NCBI GenBank assembly: GCA_025938035.1
Contig: JAICQE010000062.1
Coordinates: 1-21,415 of the forward strand
DNA: 21,415 nucleotides
Direction of reading: 5' to 3'
DNA from: Vicinamibacteria bacterium
Lineage (GTDB): Bacteria; Acidobacteriota; Vicinamibacteria; Vicinamibacterales; UBA2999
In this document: positions 7,546 through 15,397 of the stretch, in pieces
Layout of the letters: every line of letters begins with the position of its first letter
Numbering within the stretch: position 1 is the first letter of the stretch
Made by a program: the position numbers and the translations under genes
Notes under the pieces: generated by a model
The model's input: only the letters and a program-made list of their open reading frames with translations
The model's database searches: none
Told to the model about the DNA's origin: nothing

Positions 7546-8316
7546 TCAGCGCTTTTTGACGCCCTTGAAAGAGCGCCCTGCGGCCGGATCACGATCGGGG
7601 GGCGTTTCTTTAGGGGTGCCACCGGAAAGAATTCCTCGGATCGGAGCGAGTTTTGGCGGACGTTGTCCGTGACGTGTGGCGCCGGCCACGGGAGCGTAAT
7701 CGAGCTCCATCCCAGCCAGCACGCAGCGCAGCATCAAGCCGCCCCGGCTCATGTCGCCGCGGCCGACGAATGCCGGGGGAAATACGAGGCGGTCACCGAA
7801 GATCGGCTGCAGGACCTCGACGTACTTTCCGGATGCAATGCTGCCCAGGAGCACGACATCGCACTCCGGCCCGACGGCGTCGCGCAGCGACCTGGCACCG
7901 TGTTCGAGCGGACCACGATACGCGGCGTTGCCCAGATCGATTGAGACCGCAGCAAACGCTTCGAGTGATTTCAGGGTGATCGGAGTGTCGGCGGACCGCA
8001 AGCCGGCGTTGGGGGTGATCACCAGCACGCCGCCGGCGGCGACAGGATCGGCCGGATCGGGAGGCCTGGCAAAGCGGCGCGCGTATGCCAGCTTGCCGCG
8101 GAAGTACAGGCCGCTGACGAAACTGAAGACGTCGCCGAGCGAGGTTCCCTCTGGCGAGCGCAGTTGACGCGCCAGGGCGAATTGCGCCGCCGGCGACATC
8201 ACCATTTGTGCACGTACGCCGCCGCAGTTGGCGGGCGAAAGAAGGAACACGCGCCCGCGCTCGACGTGACGGCGTGAGGCTGCCCGTTTGCCCGACGACG
8301 GAGTACGTCGCGGCAC
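7546..8316 (-). CDS. Conserved protein of unknown function, coupled to the LigD-type polymerase
   Basis: A soluble protein of about 256 residues. I do not recognise a named domain and cannot assign a function. A basic N-terminus (TPSSGKRAASRRHVERG) leads into a well-ordered core with GRVFLLSPANCGGVRAQ, LGDVFSFVSGLYFRGKLAYA, VITPNAGLRSADTPI, CDVVLLGSIASGKYVEVLQP and FPPAFVGRGDMSRGGLMLR. It ends in a basic, proline-rich tail. The alternating strands and helices suggest an alpha/beta enzyme, and GSIASGKY could be a phosphate-binding turn, though it is not a Walker A. It is not Ku: there is no beta-barrel or Ku signature. The GTG at 8316 is one base after the DUF4112 stop, and its own stop is one base before the polymerase GTG, so the three genes are probably translated together. 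An upstream TTG at 8337 is an alternative start. Confidence 0.75.
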   Translation of the reverse strand: MPRRTPSSGKRAASRRHVERGRVFLLSPANCGGVRAQMVMSPAAQFALARQLRSPEGTSLGDVFSFVSGLYFRGKLAYARRFARPPDPADPVAAGGVLVITPNAGLRSADTPITLKSLEAFAAVSIDLGNAAYRGPLEHGARSLRDAVGPECDVVLLGSIASGKYVEVLQPIFGDRLVFPPAFVGRGDMSRGGLMLRCVLAGMELDYAPVAGATRHGQRPPKLAPIRGILSGGTPKETPPDRDPAAGRSFKGVKKR

Positions 8317-8317
8317 G

Positions 8318-8836
8318 TCAGCGAAAGAGACCGGCAATCAGATCGATTGCCCAGCCAAGAAGGAGAAACGGCACAGCCGCGATCACCACCAGCAGCGCCA
8401 CGGAGACCGCGACGAACGCCCAATCGCCGGTCGACGCTTCGTGCTCCTCGTAAGCATGCCGCTCGAGGAGCGCCATGTTCCGGTTGTTCGCCTTCCATGC
8501 GAAGTCGAAGAGATCGCCGACGAGTGGAACGAAGCCGGTCAGCACGTCGATGGCCACATTGAAGATCATCCGCAGCTGAACGACGCGCGGGACGCGCAGG
8601 GCCCGCGCCTGGAAAAGAATCCCCAGGGCGAACAGCGGCGAGACGAGGTCCCCCACGCCCGGAATCAAGCCGAGGATGGGATCGAGTCCGAAGCGGAACG
8701 AAGTGCCGGGCACAGGCACCGCCGAATCCAGCGCCCGGGCAACGCGCCGGAGCAACTCGAGCCGCTGCTCCTGACCAGGTGTCAACCGGCGAAGGCGAAT
8801 GACCGGCCCCTTCAAATCCCAACTCCCAATTCCCAA
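8318..8836 (-). CDS. DUF4112 family membrane protein
   Basis: A small protein of up to 172 residues with the DUF4112 hallmark DPILGLIPGVGDLVSPLFAL, a second related loop LTGFVPLVGDLFDFAWKANNRN, and a C-terminal TM segment (WAFVAVSVALLVVIAAVPFLLLGWAIDLI). The molecular function of the family is unknown; it is probably membrane-bound. The start is uncertain. TTG at 8836 makes the first residues (MGIGSWDLKG) out of a repeat sequence, while TTG at 8815 has GGGAG 7 bases upstream and gives about 165 residues. The stop is followed one base later by the GTG of the next gene. Confidence 0.85.
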   Translation of the reverse strand: MGIGSWDLKGPVIRLRRLTPGQEQRLELLRRVARALDSAVPVPGTSFRFGLDPILGLIPGVGDLVSPLFALGILFQARALRVPRVVQLRMIFNVAIDVLTGFVPLVGDLFDFAWKANNRNMALLERHAYEEHEASTGDWAFVAVSVALLVVIAAVPFLLLGWAIDLIAGLFR

Positions 8837-8874
8837 CCTCCAAAATCCTTACCACGAACGTCGTTTGGGATTTG
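8813..8874. repeat. Inverted repeat at the fabH/DUF4112 junction (family C, copy 2)
   Basis: The arms CAAATCCCAA (8813-8822) and TTGGGATTTG (8865-8874) are perfectly complementary. The left side continues as CCCAACTCCCAATTCCCAAC, the same word pattern as the repeat inside queA. It fills most of the gap after fabH and reaches into the candidate start codons of the DUF4112 gene, supplying part of its translation start region. Confidence 0.75.
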
Positions 8875-8892
8875 GGCTTTCGGGTTCGAGAG

Positions 8893-9912
8893 TTATTCCT
8901 TAAGACCCCACCTCAACAGAAGCGAGCCGACCGTAAAGCCGGCGCCCACCGACACCATCAGCAGCAGATCCCCGCGCTTCAGCCGCTTGTCGGCAACGGC
9001 GTCGTTGAGTGCCAGCGGAATCGTCGCCGCGGTGGTATTGCCGAATCGCTCGATGTTGATGACGACTTTTTCCTCCGGCACGCCGAGCTTTTCTGCCGCC
9101 GACAGGATGATCCGGCGGTTGGCCTGATGCGACACCAGCAGGTCGATGTCGTCCGGACTGACCCCGTTCCGGTTGAGGATGCGACGACACGCCTCTTCGG
9201 TGTTGCGGACGGCGAACTTGAACACCGCCTGGCCGTCCTGTTTCACGTAATGCATGCGCTTGGCGATCGTTTCCACCGACGCCGGCTGGCGGCTGCCGCC
9301 GGCAGGCATGCACAGCGCCCCGCCGCCGCTTCCGTCCACGTAATTTTCGAAATCGATGATGCCGATCCCCGGATCGTCACTCGCCTCCACGACCGCCGCG
9401 CCCGCGCCGTCGCCGAAAATCACGCACGTGGCGCGATCGGTGTAGTCGATGATGCTCGACATCACATCGGCGCCGATGACGAGCGCGTGCTTACTGCCCC
9501 CGGCGGAGACGAGCTGCGCCGCCGTCGTCAGCGCGTACGTGAATCCGGAGCAGGCGGCAAAGAGGTCATAACCCCACGCGTGATTCGCTCCGAGGCGTTC
9601 CTGCACCAGACAGGCCGTGCTGGGAAAGAGCATGTCCGGCGTGGTCGTGCCAACGACGATGAAGTCGATGTCGTCGGGCGTCAGATTCGCGCGCTCGATC
9701 GCCGCCCTGGCCGCTTCAACGGCCAGGTCGGATGTCGCGACGCCCGCATCGACGATATGACGCTCGCGGATTCCGGTCCGCTGCAGGATCCATTCGTCGC
9801 TGGTGTCCACCATGCGTTCGAGATCGGCGTTGGTGAGCACCCGCGGCGGAACGTACGTAGCCAGGCTCGAAATGCGCGCACGGCACAGCGTGCGCGACGA
9901 GGGAGTTACCAC
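8893..9912 (-). CDS. fabH: Beta-ketoacyl-ACP synthase III FabH
   Basis: Condenses an acyl-CoA with malonyl-ACP to start type II fatty acid synthesis in the cytoplasm. The 339-residue protein has the Cys-His-Asn triad C121 ([11 protein letters not shown]), H262 (SHQANRRI) and N292 ([10 protein letters not shown]), plus the [11 protein letters not shown] glycine-rich loop and [22 protein letters not shown] at the end. Length and motifs are normal. The GTG start at 9912 overlaps the ruvB stop (GTGGTAA), so it is translated from the ruv transcript; no separate ribosome site is seen. There is no other fatty-acid gene nearby. A specialised KAS III for branched or secondary-metabolite starters is possible, but the sequence reads as the ordinary type. 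Confidence 0.93.
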   Translation of the reverse strand: MVTPSSRTLCRARISSLATYVPPRVLTNADLERMVDTSDEWILQRTGIRERHIVDAGVATSDLAVEAARAAIERANLTPDDIDFIVVGTTTPDMLFPSTACLVQERLGANHAWGYDLFAACSGFTYALTTAAQLVSAGGSKHALVIGADVMSSIIDYTDRATCVIFGDGAGAAVVEASDDPGIGIIDFENYVDGSGGGALCMPAGGSRQPASVETIAKRMHYVKQDGQAVFKFAVRNTEEACRRILNRNGVSPDDIDLLVSHQANRRIILSAAEKLGVPEEKVVINIERFGNTTAATIPLALNDAVADKRLKRGDLLLMVSVGAGFTVGSLLLRWGLKE

Positions 9913-10940
9913 AGTCGCGAATCCTTCTTCGGAGGTGTGAGGCCGAAATATTCGTACGCGCGCGCGGTCGCCACGCGGCCGCGCGGTGTGCGATCGAGAA
10001 ACCCGGCCTGAATCAGGAACGGCTCGTAAATATCCTCGATCGCGTCCCTTTCCTCGTGAATCGCCGCGGCCAGGCTGTTGACCCCGACCGGGCCGCCGTT
10101 GAACTTGTCGATGATCGTCCGCAGGAGCTTGCGGTCGACCTCGTCGAAGCCCCGCTCGTCCACTTCCAGAAGCTTGAGCGCGTCGTGCGCCACCGAGACG
10201 GTGATGCGGCCCTGCGCGCGGACCTGCGCGAAATCGCGGACGCGGCGCAACAGGCGATTCGCAATACGCGGCGTTCCACGCGACCGCCGCGCCAGCTCGA
10301 CGGCGGCATCGTCATCCAGTGTCACGCCGAGGATCCGCGCCGAGCGCCGCACGATCTCCTCGATGTCCTGGGCGGTGTAGAAGTCGAGACGATGGACGAT
10401 GCCGAACCTTGTACGCAGGGGCGACGTCAGCAGTCCGGCTCTCGTCGTCGCTCCGATGAGGGTGAACTTCTGCAGCGGCACTTTCACCGAGCGCGCACCC
10501 GGCCCCTGCCCAATGACGATGTCCAGCTCGTAGTCCTCCATCGCGGGATAGAGGATTTCCTCGATGGCCGGCGACAAGCGGTGGATTTCGTCGATGAAGA
10601 GAACGCCATGCTCGGGCAGGTCGGTCAACATCCCGGCGAGATCCCCTGTCTTCTCGATCACCGGACCTGCGGTCCCCCGCACGGGGACGCCCATCTCGTT
10701 GCCGATGACGTGTGCGAGCGTCGTCTTTCCCAGCCCCGGCGGGCCATAGAGCAGGACGTGATCGAGGGCTTCGCGGCGCTGGCGGGCCGCCGCGATGGCG
10801 ACGTGCAGATTGTCGCGGATGCGATCCTGGCCGATGTATTCGTCGAGGAGCCGCGGCCGGAGCCCGGCGTCGAACTGCGCATCGTCCTCGACGCGAACGG
10901 ACGCGACCAGACGGCCGGTCGGTGAAGGCGCATCGCTCAT
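9906..10940 (-). CDS. ruvB: Holliday junction branch migration ATPase RuvB
   Basis: AAA+ motor that, guided by RuvA, pumps DNA through Holliday junctions. The 344-residue protein is complete: [18 protein letters not shown] near residue 28, Walker A GPPGLGKT (66-73), Walker [10 protein letters not shown] with D117/E118, the sensor [19 protein letters not shown], and the C-terminal winged-helix region ending [20 protein letters not shown]. The ATG overlaps the ruvA stop as ATGA, giving tight translational coupling in the order ruvC-ruvA-ruvB. Confidence 0.97.
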   Translation of the reverse strand: MSDAPSPTGRLVASVRVEDDAQFDAGLRPRLLDEYIGQDRIRDNLHVAIAAARQRREALDHVLLYGPPGLGKTTLAHVIGNEMGVPVRGTAGPVIEKTGDLAGMLTDLPEHGVLFIDEIHRLSPAIEEILYPAMEDYELDIVIGQGPGARSVKVPLQKFTLIGATTRAGLLTSPLRTRFGIVHRLDFYTAQDIEEIVRRSARILGVTLDDDAAVELARRSRGTPRIANRLLRRVRDFAQVRAQGRITVSVAHDALKLLEVDERGFDEVDRKLLRTIIDKFNGGPVGVNSLAAAIHEERDAIEDIYEPFLIQAGFLDRTPRGRVATARAYEYFGLTPPKKDSRLW

Positions 10941-11536
10941 CGCATCAGTTCCCGCAGTGCGGCCTTCAGCGCCTGCTCGAATGACGGATCGGACATGGTT
11001 TGCAGCGTCGCGTCGATGGCCTTCTCGGCCTGAGGCCGATGATAGCCGAGGTTCTGAAGGGCCGAGAGCAGATCGCCGCGAACGCGGTCTGCGCCGGTGG
11101 CCGGAACGGCCTCGACCGCGACGGCGCCAGGCAGCTGCGCGAGCCGATCCTTGAGCTCCAGGACAATGCGCTCGGACGTCTTCTTGCCGACGCCTGGAAT
11201 CGAGGTCAGTCTCGCGACGTCGCCACGCTGGACCGACAGCAGCAGATCGCGCGGATCCATGCCGGAGAGCACGGCGATCGCCAGCTTCGGTCCGATGCCG
11301 CTGATGCCAATGAGCCGTTCGAACAACTGACGCTCCAATTCGGTCAGAAACCCGTACAGCTGCAGCGCGTCTTCCCGCACATGCGTGTAGATACGAAGCG
11401 TGATGTCCGCGCCTTCCTCGCCGGCGTCGTAGAAGGTCGACAGCGGAACGTGGACCTCGTAGCCAACGCCCTGGACGTCGACGATCAATCTGTTCGGCTG
11501 CTTGTCTGCGATCCGGCCGCGGAGAAATCCGATCAT
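10937..11536 (-). CDS. ruvA: Holliday junction branch migration protein RuvA
   Basis: Tetrameric junction-binding subunit that loads RuvB. The 199-residue protein begins [12 protein letters not shown], has the OB-fold domain ([13 protein letters not shown]), paired helix-hairpin-helix motifs ([41 protein letters not shown]), and a C-terminal RuvB-contact domain ([20 protein letters not shown]). The frame is open for 10 codons upstream of this ATG, but 11536 is the family start and its ATGA overlaps the ruvC stop. Confidence 0.96.
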   Translation of the reverse strand: MIGFLRGRIADKQPNRLIVDVQGVGYEVHVPLSTFYDAGEEGADITLRIYTHVREDALQLYGFLTELERQLFERLIGISGIGPKLAIAVLSGMDPRDLLLSVQRGDVARLTSIPGVGKKTSERIVLELKDRLAQLPGAVAVEAVPATGADRVRGDLLSALQNLGYHRPQAEKAIDATLQTMSDPSFEQALKAALRELMR

Positions 11537-12120
11537 CCGTGGGCCGGCGGTCGATACTGGCGCCACGATCCCTGTTTCGTACGCGTGGAGCGAGCCTTGT
11601 CAGGCTCGCTCAGGCGGACCTTACAAGGTCCGCTCCACGCGGCAGTGGCGAGCGACCGCGAATGCAGATGGCAAATTGCCACTGCGAGCGCGTCGGCGGC
11701 GTCATGCGGCGCGGGGGCTTTCGGCAATCCCAGCAGCAGCTTGATCATCTGCTGCACCTGGTGCTTTTCCGCCCGCCCGTAGCCGACAACGGCCCGTTTG
11801 ATTTCGGCGGGTGTGTACTCCACCACGTCGCATCCGGCCTCGACGGCGGCCAGGATTGCGACCCCGCGGGCATGGCCCAGCTTGAGCGCACTGCGTGCGT
11901 TGACGGCGTGAAAGATGCTTTCGACGGCCACGCAATCGGGCTGATGAGATGCGAGCAGCCTCGCCAGTTCGCGGTGGATTCGGGCGAGCCGCTGCGGGAA
12001 GGAATCGCCGGCGGCCATCGTGATGGCTCCGCAGGCAATGAGTGAATGGCGGCGTCCATCCGTCTCGACGCAACCGTAGCCGGTGCGCGTCGACCCGGGG
12101 TCGATGCCGAAGATTCTCAC
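11533..12120 (-). CDS. ruvC: Crossover junction endodeoxyribonuclease RuvC with repeat-encoded C-terminal tail
   Basis: Resolves Holliday junctions by paired nicks. The acidic catalytic residues are visible: D7 (FGIDPGS), E67 (VAVESIFHA), and D140/D143 ([14 protein letters not shown]). With the GTG start at 12120 the protein has 195 residues, against the usual 160-175. Residues from W162 onward ([19 protein letters not shown]) are encoded by a cloverleaf-like repeat at 11582-11641 and do not look like RuvC sequence. The frame stays open upstream to a GTG at 12165 that overlaps the yebC stop; the extra 15 residues (TLRQAQGHPEQRRG) come entirely from another dispersed repeat, so I prefer 12120. 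The gene sits in yebC-ruvC-ruvA-ruvB order, overlapping ruvA by ATGA. Confidence 0.94.
   Translation of the reverse strand: MRIFGIDPGSTRTGYGCVETDGRRHSLIACGAITMAAGDSFPQRLARIHRELARLLASHQPDCVAVESIFHAVNARSALKLGHARGVAILAAVEAGCDVVEYTPAEIKRAVVGYGRAEKHQVQQMIKLLLGLPKAPAPHDAADALAVAICHLHSRSLATAAWSGPCKVRLSEPDKARSTRTKQGSWRQYRPPAHG
11582..11641. repeat. Cloverleaf-like palindromic repeat encoding the RuvC C-terminus (family B)
   Basis: Perfect 11-bp outer arms, CGCGTGGAGCG (11582-11592) and CGCTCCACGCG (11631-11641), enclose two hairpins: CGAGCCT-TGTC-AGGCTCG (11591-11608) and GCGGACCTT-AC-AAGGTCCGC (11614-11633). The three stems could form a three-way structure in DNA or RNA. It lies wholly within the ruvC reading frame. 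Confidence 0.88.
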
Positions 12121-12164
12121 CCCTCGACGTTGCTCGGGGTGACCCTGAGCTTGTCGAAGGGTCA
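12117..12164. repeat. Dispersed palindromic repeat, family A, copy 2, bridging yebC and ruvC
   Basis: Nearly the same as 2141-2189: TCACCCC (12117-12123) pairs with GGGGTGA, followed by a spacer and GTCGAAGGGTCA. On the minus strand its first three bases are the TGA stop of yebC (12164-12162), and its last bases include the GTG of ruvC (12120-12118). The repeat thus exactly fills the gap between the two genes. Confidence 0.88.
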
Positions 12165-12911
12165 CGCGAGCGAAGCCTCGATCTCCTTTTCCTCGATGTC
12201 GAAGTTCGCCCAGACGTGCTGCACGTCGTCGTGATCGTCGAGCGCCTCGAACAGCCTCAGCATCTGCTGCGCTTCCTTACCCTGCAGCTTCACGTAGTTC
12301 TGCGGGATCATCGCGACTTCGGCGCTCGCCGGCTCGACGCCGAGCGCCTTCACCGCGTCGCGCACCTTCTCGAAGCTCTCCGGCGGCGAAATGATCTCCC
12401 ACGCGCTGCCGTCGTCGTTCATATCATCAGCGCCCGCATCGAGCGCGGCGTTGAGGAGCGCCTCTTCGTCGGCCTTCGACTTCTCGACGACCAGCTGACC
12501 CTTGCGGCTGAACATCCAGGCGACGCTGTTCTCGGCCGCGAGGTTGCCGGCATGTTTGGAAAAGACGTGGCGGATTTCACCGACCGTACGGTTCTTGTTG
12601 TCGGTCAGCGTGTGGACGAGCAGCGCGACGCCGCCGGGACCATAGCCCTCATACCAGATTTCTTCGTACGAAACGCCCGGCTCCTCGCCCGTGCCGCGGC
12701 GAATGGCGCGCTCGATGTTCTCGCGCGGCATGTTGTTCGCCTTTGCCTCCGCCACGATGGTTCGGAGGCGGGGATTCATATCCGGGTCGCCACCGCCTGC
12801 GCGGGCGGCGACGGTCAGTTCCTTGATGAGGCGCGTGAAGATCTTGCCGCGTTTGGCGTCAGCGGCACCCTTCTTGTGCTTGATGGTGTGCCACTTGGAA
12901 TGGCCAGACAT
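12162..12911 (-). CDS. yebC: YebC/PmpR family translation or regulatory factor
   Basis: A 249-residue cytoplasmic protein with the family opening MSGHSKWHTIKHKKGAADAK and RGKIFTRLIKELTVAAR, followed by NMPRENIERAIRRGTG, YEGYGPGGVALLVHTLTDNKNRT and GNLAAENSVAWMFSRKG. Family members were described as DNA-binding regulators and some relieve ribosome stalling; which applies here cannot be told. It stands upstream of ruvC, a widespread neighbourhood. A G-rich stretch (GGGGG) lies just upstream of the ATG. Its stop codon is provided by a dispersed repeat, so the last one or two residues may also have been changed. Confidence 0.95.
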   Translation of the reverse strand: MSGHSKWHTIKHKKGAADAKRGKIFTRLIKELTVAARAGGGDPDMNPRLRTIVAEAKANNMPRENIERAIRRGTGEEPGVSYEEIWYEGYGPGGVALLVHTLTDNKNRTVGEIRHVFSKHAGNLAAENSVAWMFSRKGQLVVEKSKADEEALLNAALDAGADDMNDDGSAWEIISPPESFEKVRDAVKALGVEPASAEVAMIPQNYVKLQGKEAQQMLRLFEALDDHDDVQHVWANFDIEEKEIEASLA

Positions 12912-12947
12912 GAGAAAAACCCCCGGAAATACGAGAAAATCGACCGG

Positions 12948-13763
12948 TCATTTTACCACGGGCTTTCTCGCCAGAATGATCCAGACGTCCGCACGCGCGT
13001 CCCACCGGCCGCCGCGGTAGTCGCCGAGAAGCGCGGCGATCTCGAAGCCCGCGCGCTCGAGCCGGCGGGTCATCTGCGGCACCGACAAGGTGCGGAACGC
13101 CAGCGAGAACCGATGCACGCTCGCCTGCCGTCCCCACCGTTCGGTGAACTCCTGATCGAAGATCGTCCGCCGACGCGCCCGATCCTGGCGGACGGTTTCG
13201 ACCAGCGTGACGTGCGACCCGCCGCGACGGCCGCGCCAGCCTTTCAGACTCACGCGCTTCCGGTATTCCTCCCACGACGGCAGGTCCGCGACCAGTTCAA
13301 GGCCGAACGTACCGTTCGGTTGCAGCACGCGATGGACTTCGGCGAGCGTGCGCGCGAGATCGCGCTCGTAGAGCAGCGACTGCAGTATCCCGTACGGAGC
13401 CATCACCATGGCCAGCCTGTCGCGGTGGCGCGTTCGCCGCGCCGGTGCGGCGGACGGGAACGGCAGGTGACGGATGTCCGCCTGGACAAGGCGAAGCCGG
13501 CGCTGAAGCTGGCCCCGGCGTATGCGGCGCCGCGCAAACGCAAGCATCGCGGCGGATCGGTCCACGCCAACTAGAGGGACACCCGCACGAGCGAGAGGCA
13601 GGGATATACGCCCCGTGCCGCAGCCGAGCTCGAGCACCGGTCCCCCGGCGTTCAGCGCGAGGTTCCGCCAGAACGGGACGTCGCGGCGGCCCAGCGTCCG
13701 CGCGTTTTCCCAGTCATAGAACGGCGCGTAGTCGTCCCAGCCCTCGAATCCTTCCATTTCCAT
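12948..13763 (-). CDS. Class I SAM-dependent methyltransferase
   Basis: A 271-residue soluble protein with a Rossmann methyltransferase core. Motif I is VLELGCGTGRISLPLA, followed by the acidic strand end LVGVDRSAAMLAFA, a motif-II region LRLVQADIRHLPF, and a hydrophobic strand GTFGLELVADLPSWEEY. The C-terminal half (FDQEFTERWGRQ, MTRRLERAGFEIAALLGDY) is typical of small-molecule methyltransferases of the Methyltransf_25/11 type. The substrate is unknown. It follows the second methyltransferase with a 46-base gap that holds a palindrome, and precedes yebC by 36 bases. The start is ATG 13763, or the in-frame ATG two codons later. Confidence 0.85.
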   Translation of the reverse strand: MEMEGFEGWDDYAPFYDWENARTLGRRDVPFWRNLALNAGGPVLELGCGTGRISLPLARAGVPLVGVDRSAAMLAFARRRIRRGQLQRRLRLVQADIRHLPFPSAAPARRTRHRDRLAMVMAPYGILQSLLYERDLARTLAEVHRVLQPNGTFGLELVADLPSWEEYRKRVSLKGWRGRRGGSHVTLVETVRQDRARRRTIFDQEFTERWGRQASVHRFSLAFRTLSVPQMTRRLERAGFEIAALLGDYRGGRWDARADVWIILARKPVVK

Positions 13764-13788
13764 CGGCGGCTTCCGCGTCTAGTTCGTG

Positions 13789-13810
13789 GCTTCCGCCTTA
13801 AGGCGGAAGC
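13789..13810. repeat. Perfect 22-bp palindrome between two methyltransferase genes
   Basis: The half-site GCTTCCGCCTT (13789-13799) is followed directly by its exact complement AAGGCGGAAGC (13800-13810), with no spacer. Its right-hand edge provides the last base of the TAG stop codon of the upstream methyltransferase. There is no adjacent T-run, so it is more likely a dispersed repeat than a terminator. Confidence 0.85.
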
Positions 13811-14649
13811 TACGGTTTCTGTCCTACGGCCGCGAACAGCATCGTGTGCTGGATTTCGACGAAGCCGGCACCGGCCCCGGCGGCTTCCGACTCGTAAGTG
13901 GAAAGCGCGTGCAGCAGCTCGCGGCCGAGCTCGCGGACATCCTTGCGGCTGAAGCGTTCGACGACGCGCTGGATGGCGCCGCGCCGTTCTTTCCATTCGT
14001 CCGGCGATGGCGGCGCCAGCCTGCTGTGGGACACGGGAAACATGCGAACGTCGATCGTGTCGATTCCGTGTGCGGCAAACAGCGTTGGCAGCTTCGGCCC
14101 GATGCGATCGTCGGTGCGCTCCCCTCTGGCATCAGCAGCGGCGGAAAAGAACTGCTTGGCAAGCTCGAACGCATGGCCGCCTGCCGCCACCGAACTGTAG
14201 AGATACCGGGCGGCGTTGTCGGGCTCGACGGCCATGATCCGGCCGTTGTGCGCGGTCACACGCGAGAACTCGGCGACGGCGGCGTCCGGATCGGCGATGT
14301 GTTGAAGGACCGCGATGCAGAAGAGGGAGTCGAACGCTCCGTCGGTGAACGGCAGCCGGGACGCGTCTGCCGCGGCGAATCCGACACGCTGGTTGTGCGC
14401 CTTCGTTTCCCGAAGCGCCGCAATCACCTTTCCGACAACCAGGTCTATTCCGACAAGCCGTATCTGGGAGATGTGGAGGTGGCCGAGACTGACTTCCGCC
14501 AGCCCCTCACCGCAACCAACATCCAGGATGCGATTGCCCGGGCGCGGCCGGAGCGTCTCGGCCAGAAACTCGGTGAATTCGGCGGTCCACCAGCGCTCGC
14601 GCAGTTCCTTGAGCGTGGCGGAGGTGAATCCGTCGATGGGTGCAGTCAT
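13810..14649 (-). CDS. Class I SAM-dependent methyltransferase (Methyltransf_11 type)
   Basis: A 279-residue protein with motif I RILDVGCGEGLAEVSLG (about 40-56), the strand IRLVGIDLVVGKVIAAL, a motif-II equivalent VGFAAADASRLPFTDGAFDSL, and the post-II stretch CIAVLQHIADPDAAVAEFSRVT. This is the classic layout of small-molecule or lipid/quinone-type methyltransferases. The C-terminal part (PVSHSRLAPPSPDEWKERR) has no signature I can use to name the substrate. The ATG overlaps the stop of the upstream membrane-protein gene as TAATG. It is not closely similar to the following methyltransferase, so the pair does not look like a recent duplication. Confidence 0.87.
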   Translation of the reverse strand: MTAPIDGFTSATLKELRERWWTAEFTEFLAETLRPRPGNRILDVGCGEGLAEVSLGHLHISQIRLVGIDLVVGKVIAALRETKAHNQRVGFAAADASRLPFTDGAFDSLFCIAVLQHIADPDAAVAEFSRVTAHNGRIMAVEPDNAARYLYSSVAAGGHAFELAKQFFSAAADARGERTDDRIGPKLPTLFAAHGIDTIDVRMFPVSHSRLAPPSPDEWKERRGAIQRVVERFSRKDVRELGRELLHALSTYESEAAGAGAGFVEIQHTMLFAAVGQKP

Positions 14650-15383
14650 TAATCGGACACGGCAAGCTCGCCGGGAACGATCGGCCGCGTGCGCGGCAGC
14701 ACGCCCAGGCGCGCCAGATTCCCGACAACGAGCAGGATGCCGACGAACACGATCAGCTTGGTGACGTCAGCCACGGTGCTCTGCGGCAGGATCTTCCACA
14801 ACAGCCAGAGGACCGGCTGGGCGATGGCGACGGCCCACACCGACCCGTAGAAATACCGTCGCTCGTGTCCTTCTCCCTTCGTGGATCGCTTCACTCGCGG
14901 GAGCTGGCCCAGCGCTCCCAGCATCCAGAAGGTTCCCGCGATCGGAAAATACGCCACTTCGTACATCTGCTTCAGGCGCCACTCGCCGGTCAGCGAGGCA
15001 TAGGCCAGGCCGGCGATGTTCAGCGCGGCAAACGCCACGACCTCACCCCACGCCATCGTGTAGCACACGCGCCGATACAACGGGTTCGGCCGATCTTCCG
15101 TGAACCTGATGATGTACGGCGCGGCTTCACAGCCGGGCAGGCGTCCCCGCAGCCCGGCTATCCCGGTTGCGACGACGACGACCCCCAGCCACACGATCAT
15201 CCGGGTGTCGAATCCGCGCTCGAATAGATCGAACGTCAAAGGGCCCGGCGCAATGAAGAACACCAGGATCCAGATCGGCCAGTGGTTGAACCGGTAATAG
15301 AGTTTGTTGCGATACCTGATCTTGCGATCGCTATCCCGCTCGATGTACCGCGCATGGGTATCGAGTTGCGCCTGCGTCGTCAT
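14649..15383 (-). CDS. Six-helix membrane protein of unknown function
   Basis: A protein of about 244 residues with about six predicted TM segments: WPIWILVFFIAPGPLTF, MIVWLGVVVVATGIAGL, a block around MAWGEVVAFAALNIAGLAYA, VAYFPIAGTFWMLGALG, SVWAVAIAQPVLWLLW and LIVFVGILLVVGNLARLG. Charged loops lie between them (DRKIRYRNKLYYR; RVKRSTKGEGHERR). I do not recognise the family. The start MTTQAQLD at 15383 is 14 bases after the ABC ATPase stop; the frame is open further upstream, but there it lies inside that gene. It is translationally linked to the next methyltransferase (TAATG), suggesting that the two act together, perhaps on a membrane substrate (inference). Confidence 0.78.
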   Translation of the reverse strand: MTTQAQLDTHARYIERDSDRKIRYRNKLYYRFNHWPIWILVFFIAPGPLTFDLFERGFDTRMIVWLGVVVVATGIAGLRGRLPGCEAAPYIIRFTEDRPNPLYRRVCYTMAWGEVVAFAALNIAGLAYASLTGEWRLKQMYEVAYFPIAGTFWMLGALGQLPRVKRSTKGEGHERRYFYGSVWAVAIAQPVLWLLWKILPQSTVADVTKLIVFVGILLVVGNLARLGVLPRTRPIVPGELAVSD

Positions 15384-15397
15384 GCCGTCGGACGATT

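Noticed and set aside
7546..8316. Reading the gene beside the LigD-type polymerase as Ku
   Set aside because: Position suggests Ku, but the protein lacks Ku core motifs and its predicted strand-helix pattern differs.
12042..13574. Long plus-strand open frame (510 codons) opposite yebC and the first methyltransferase
   Set aside because: It has no recognisable motifs and an arginine-rich, low-hydrophobicity composition. It is the GC-driven shadow of well-identified minus-strand genes.
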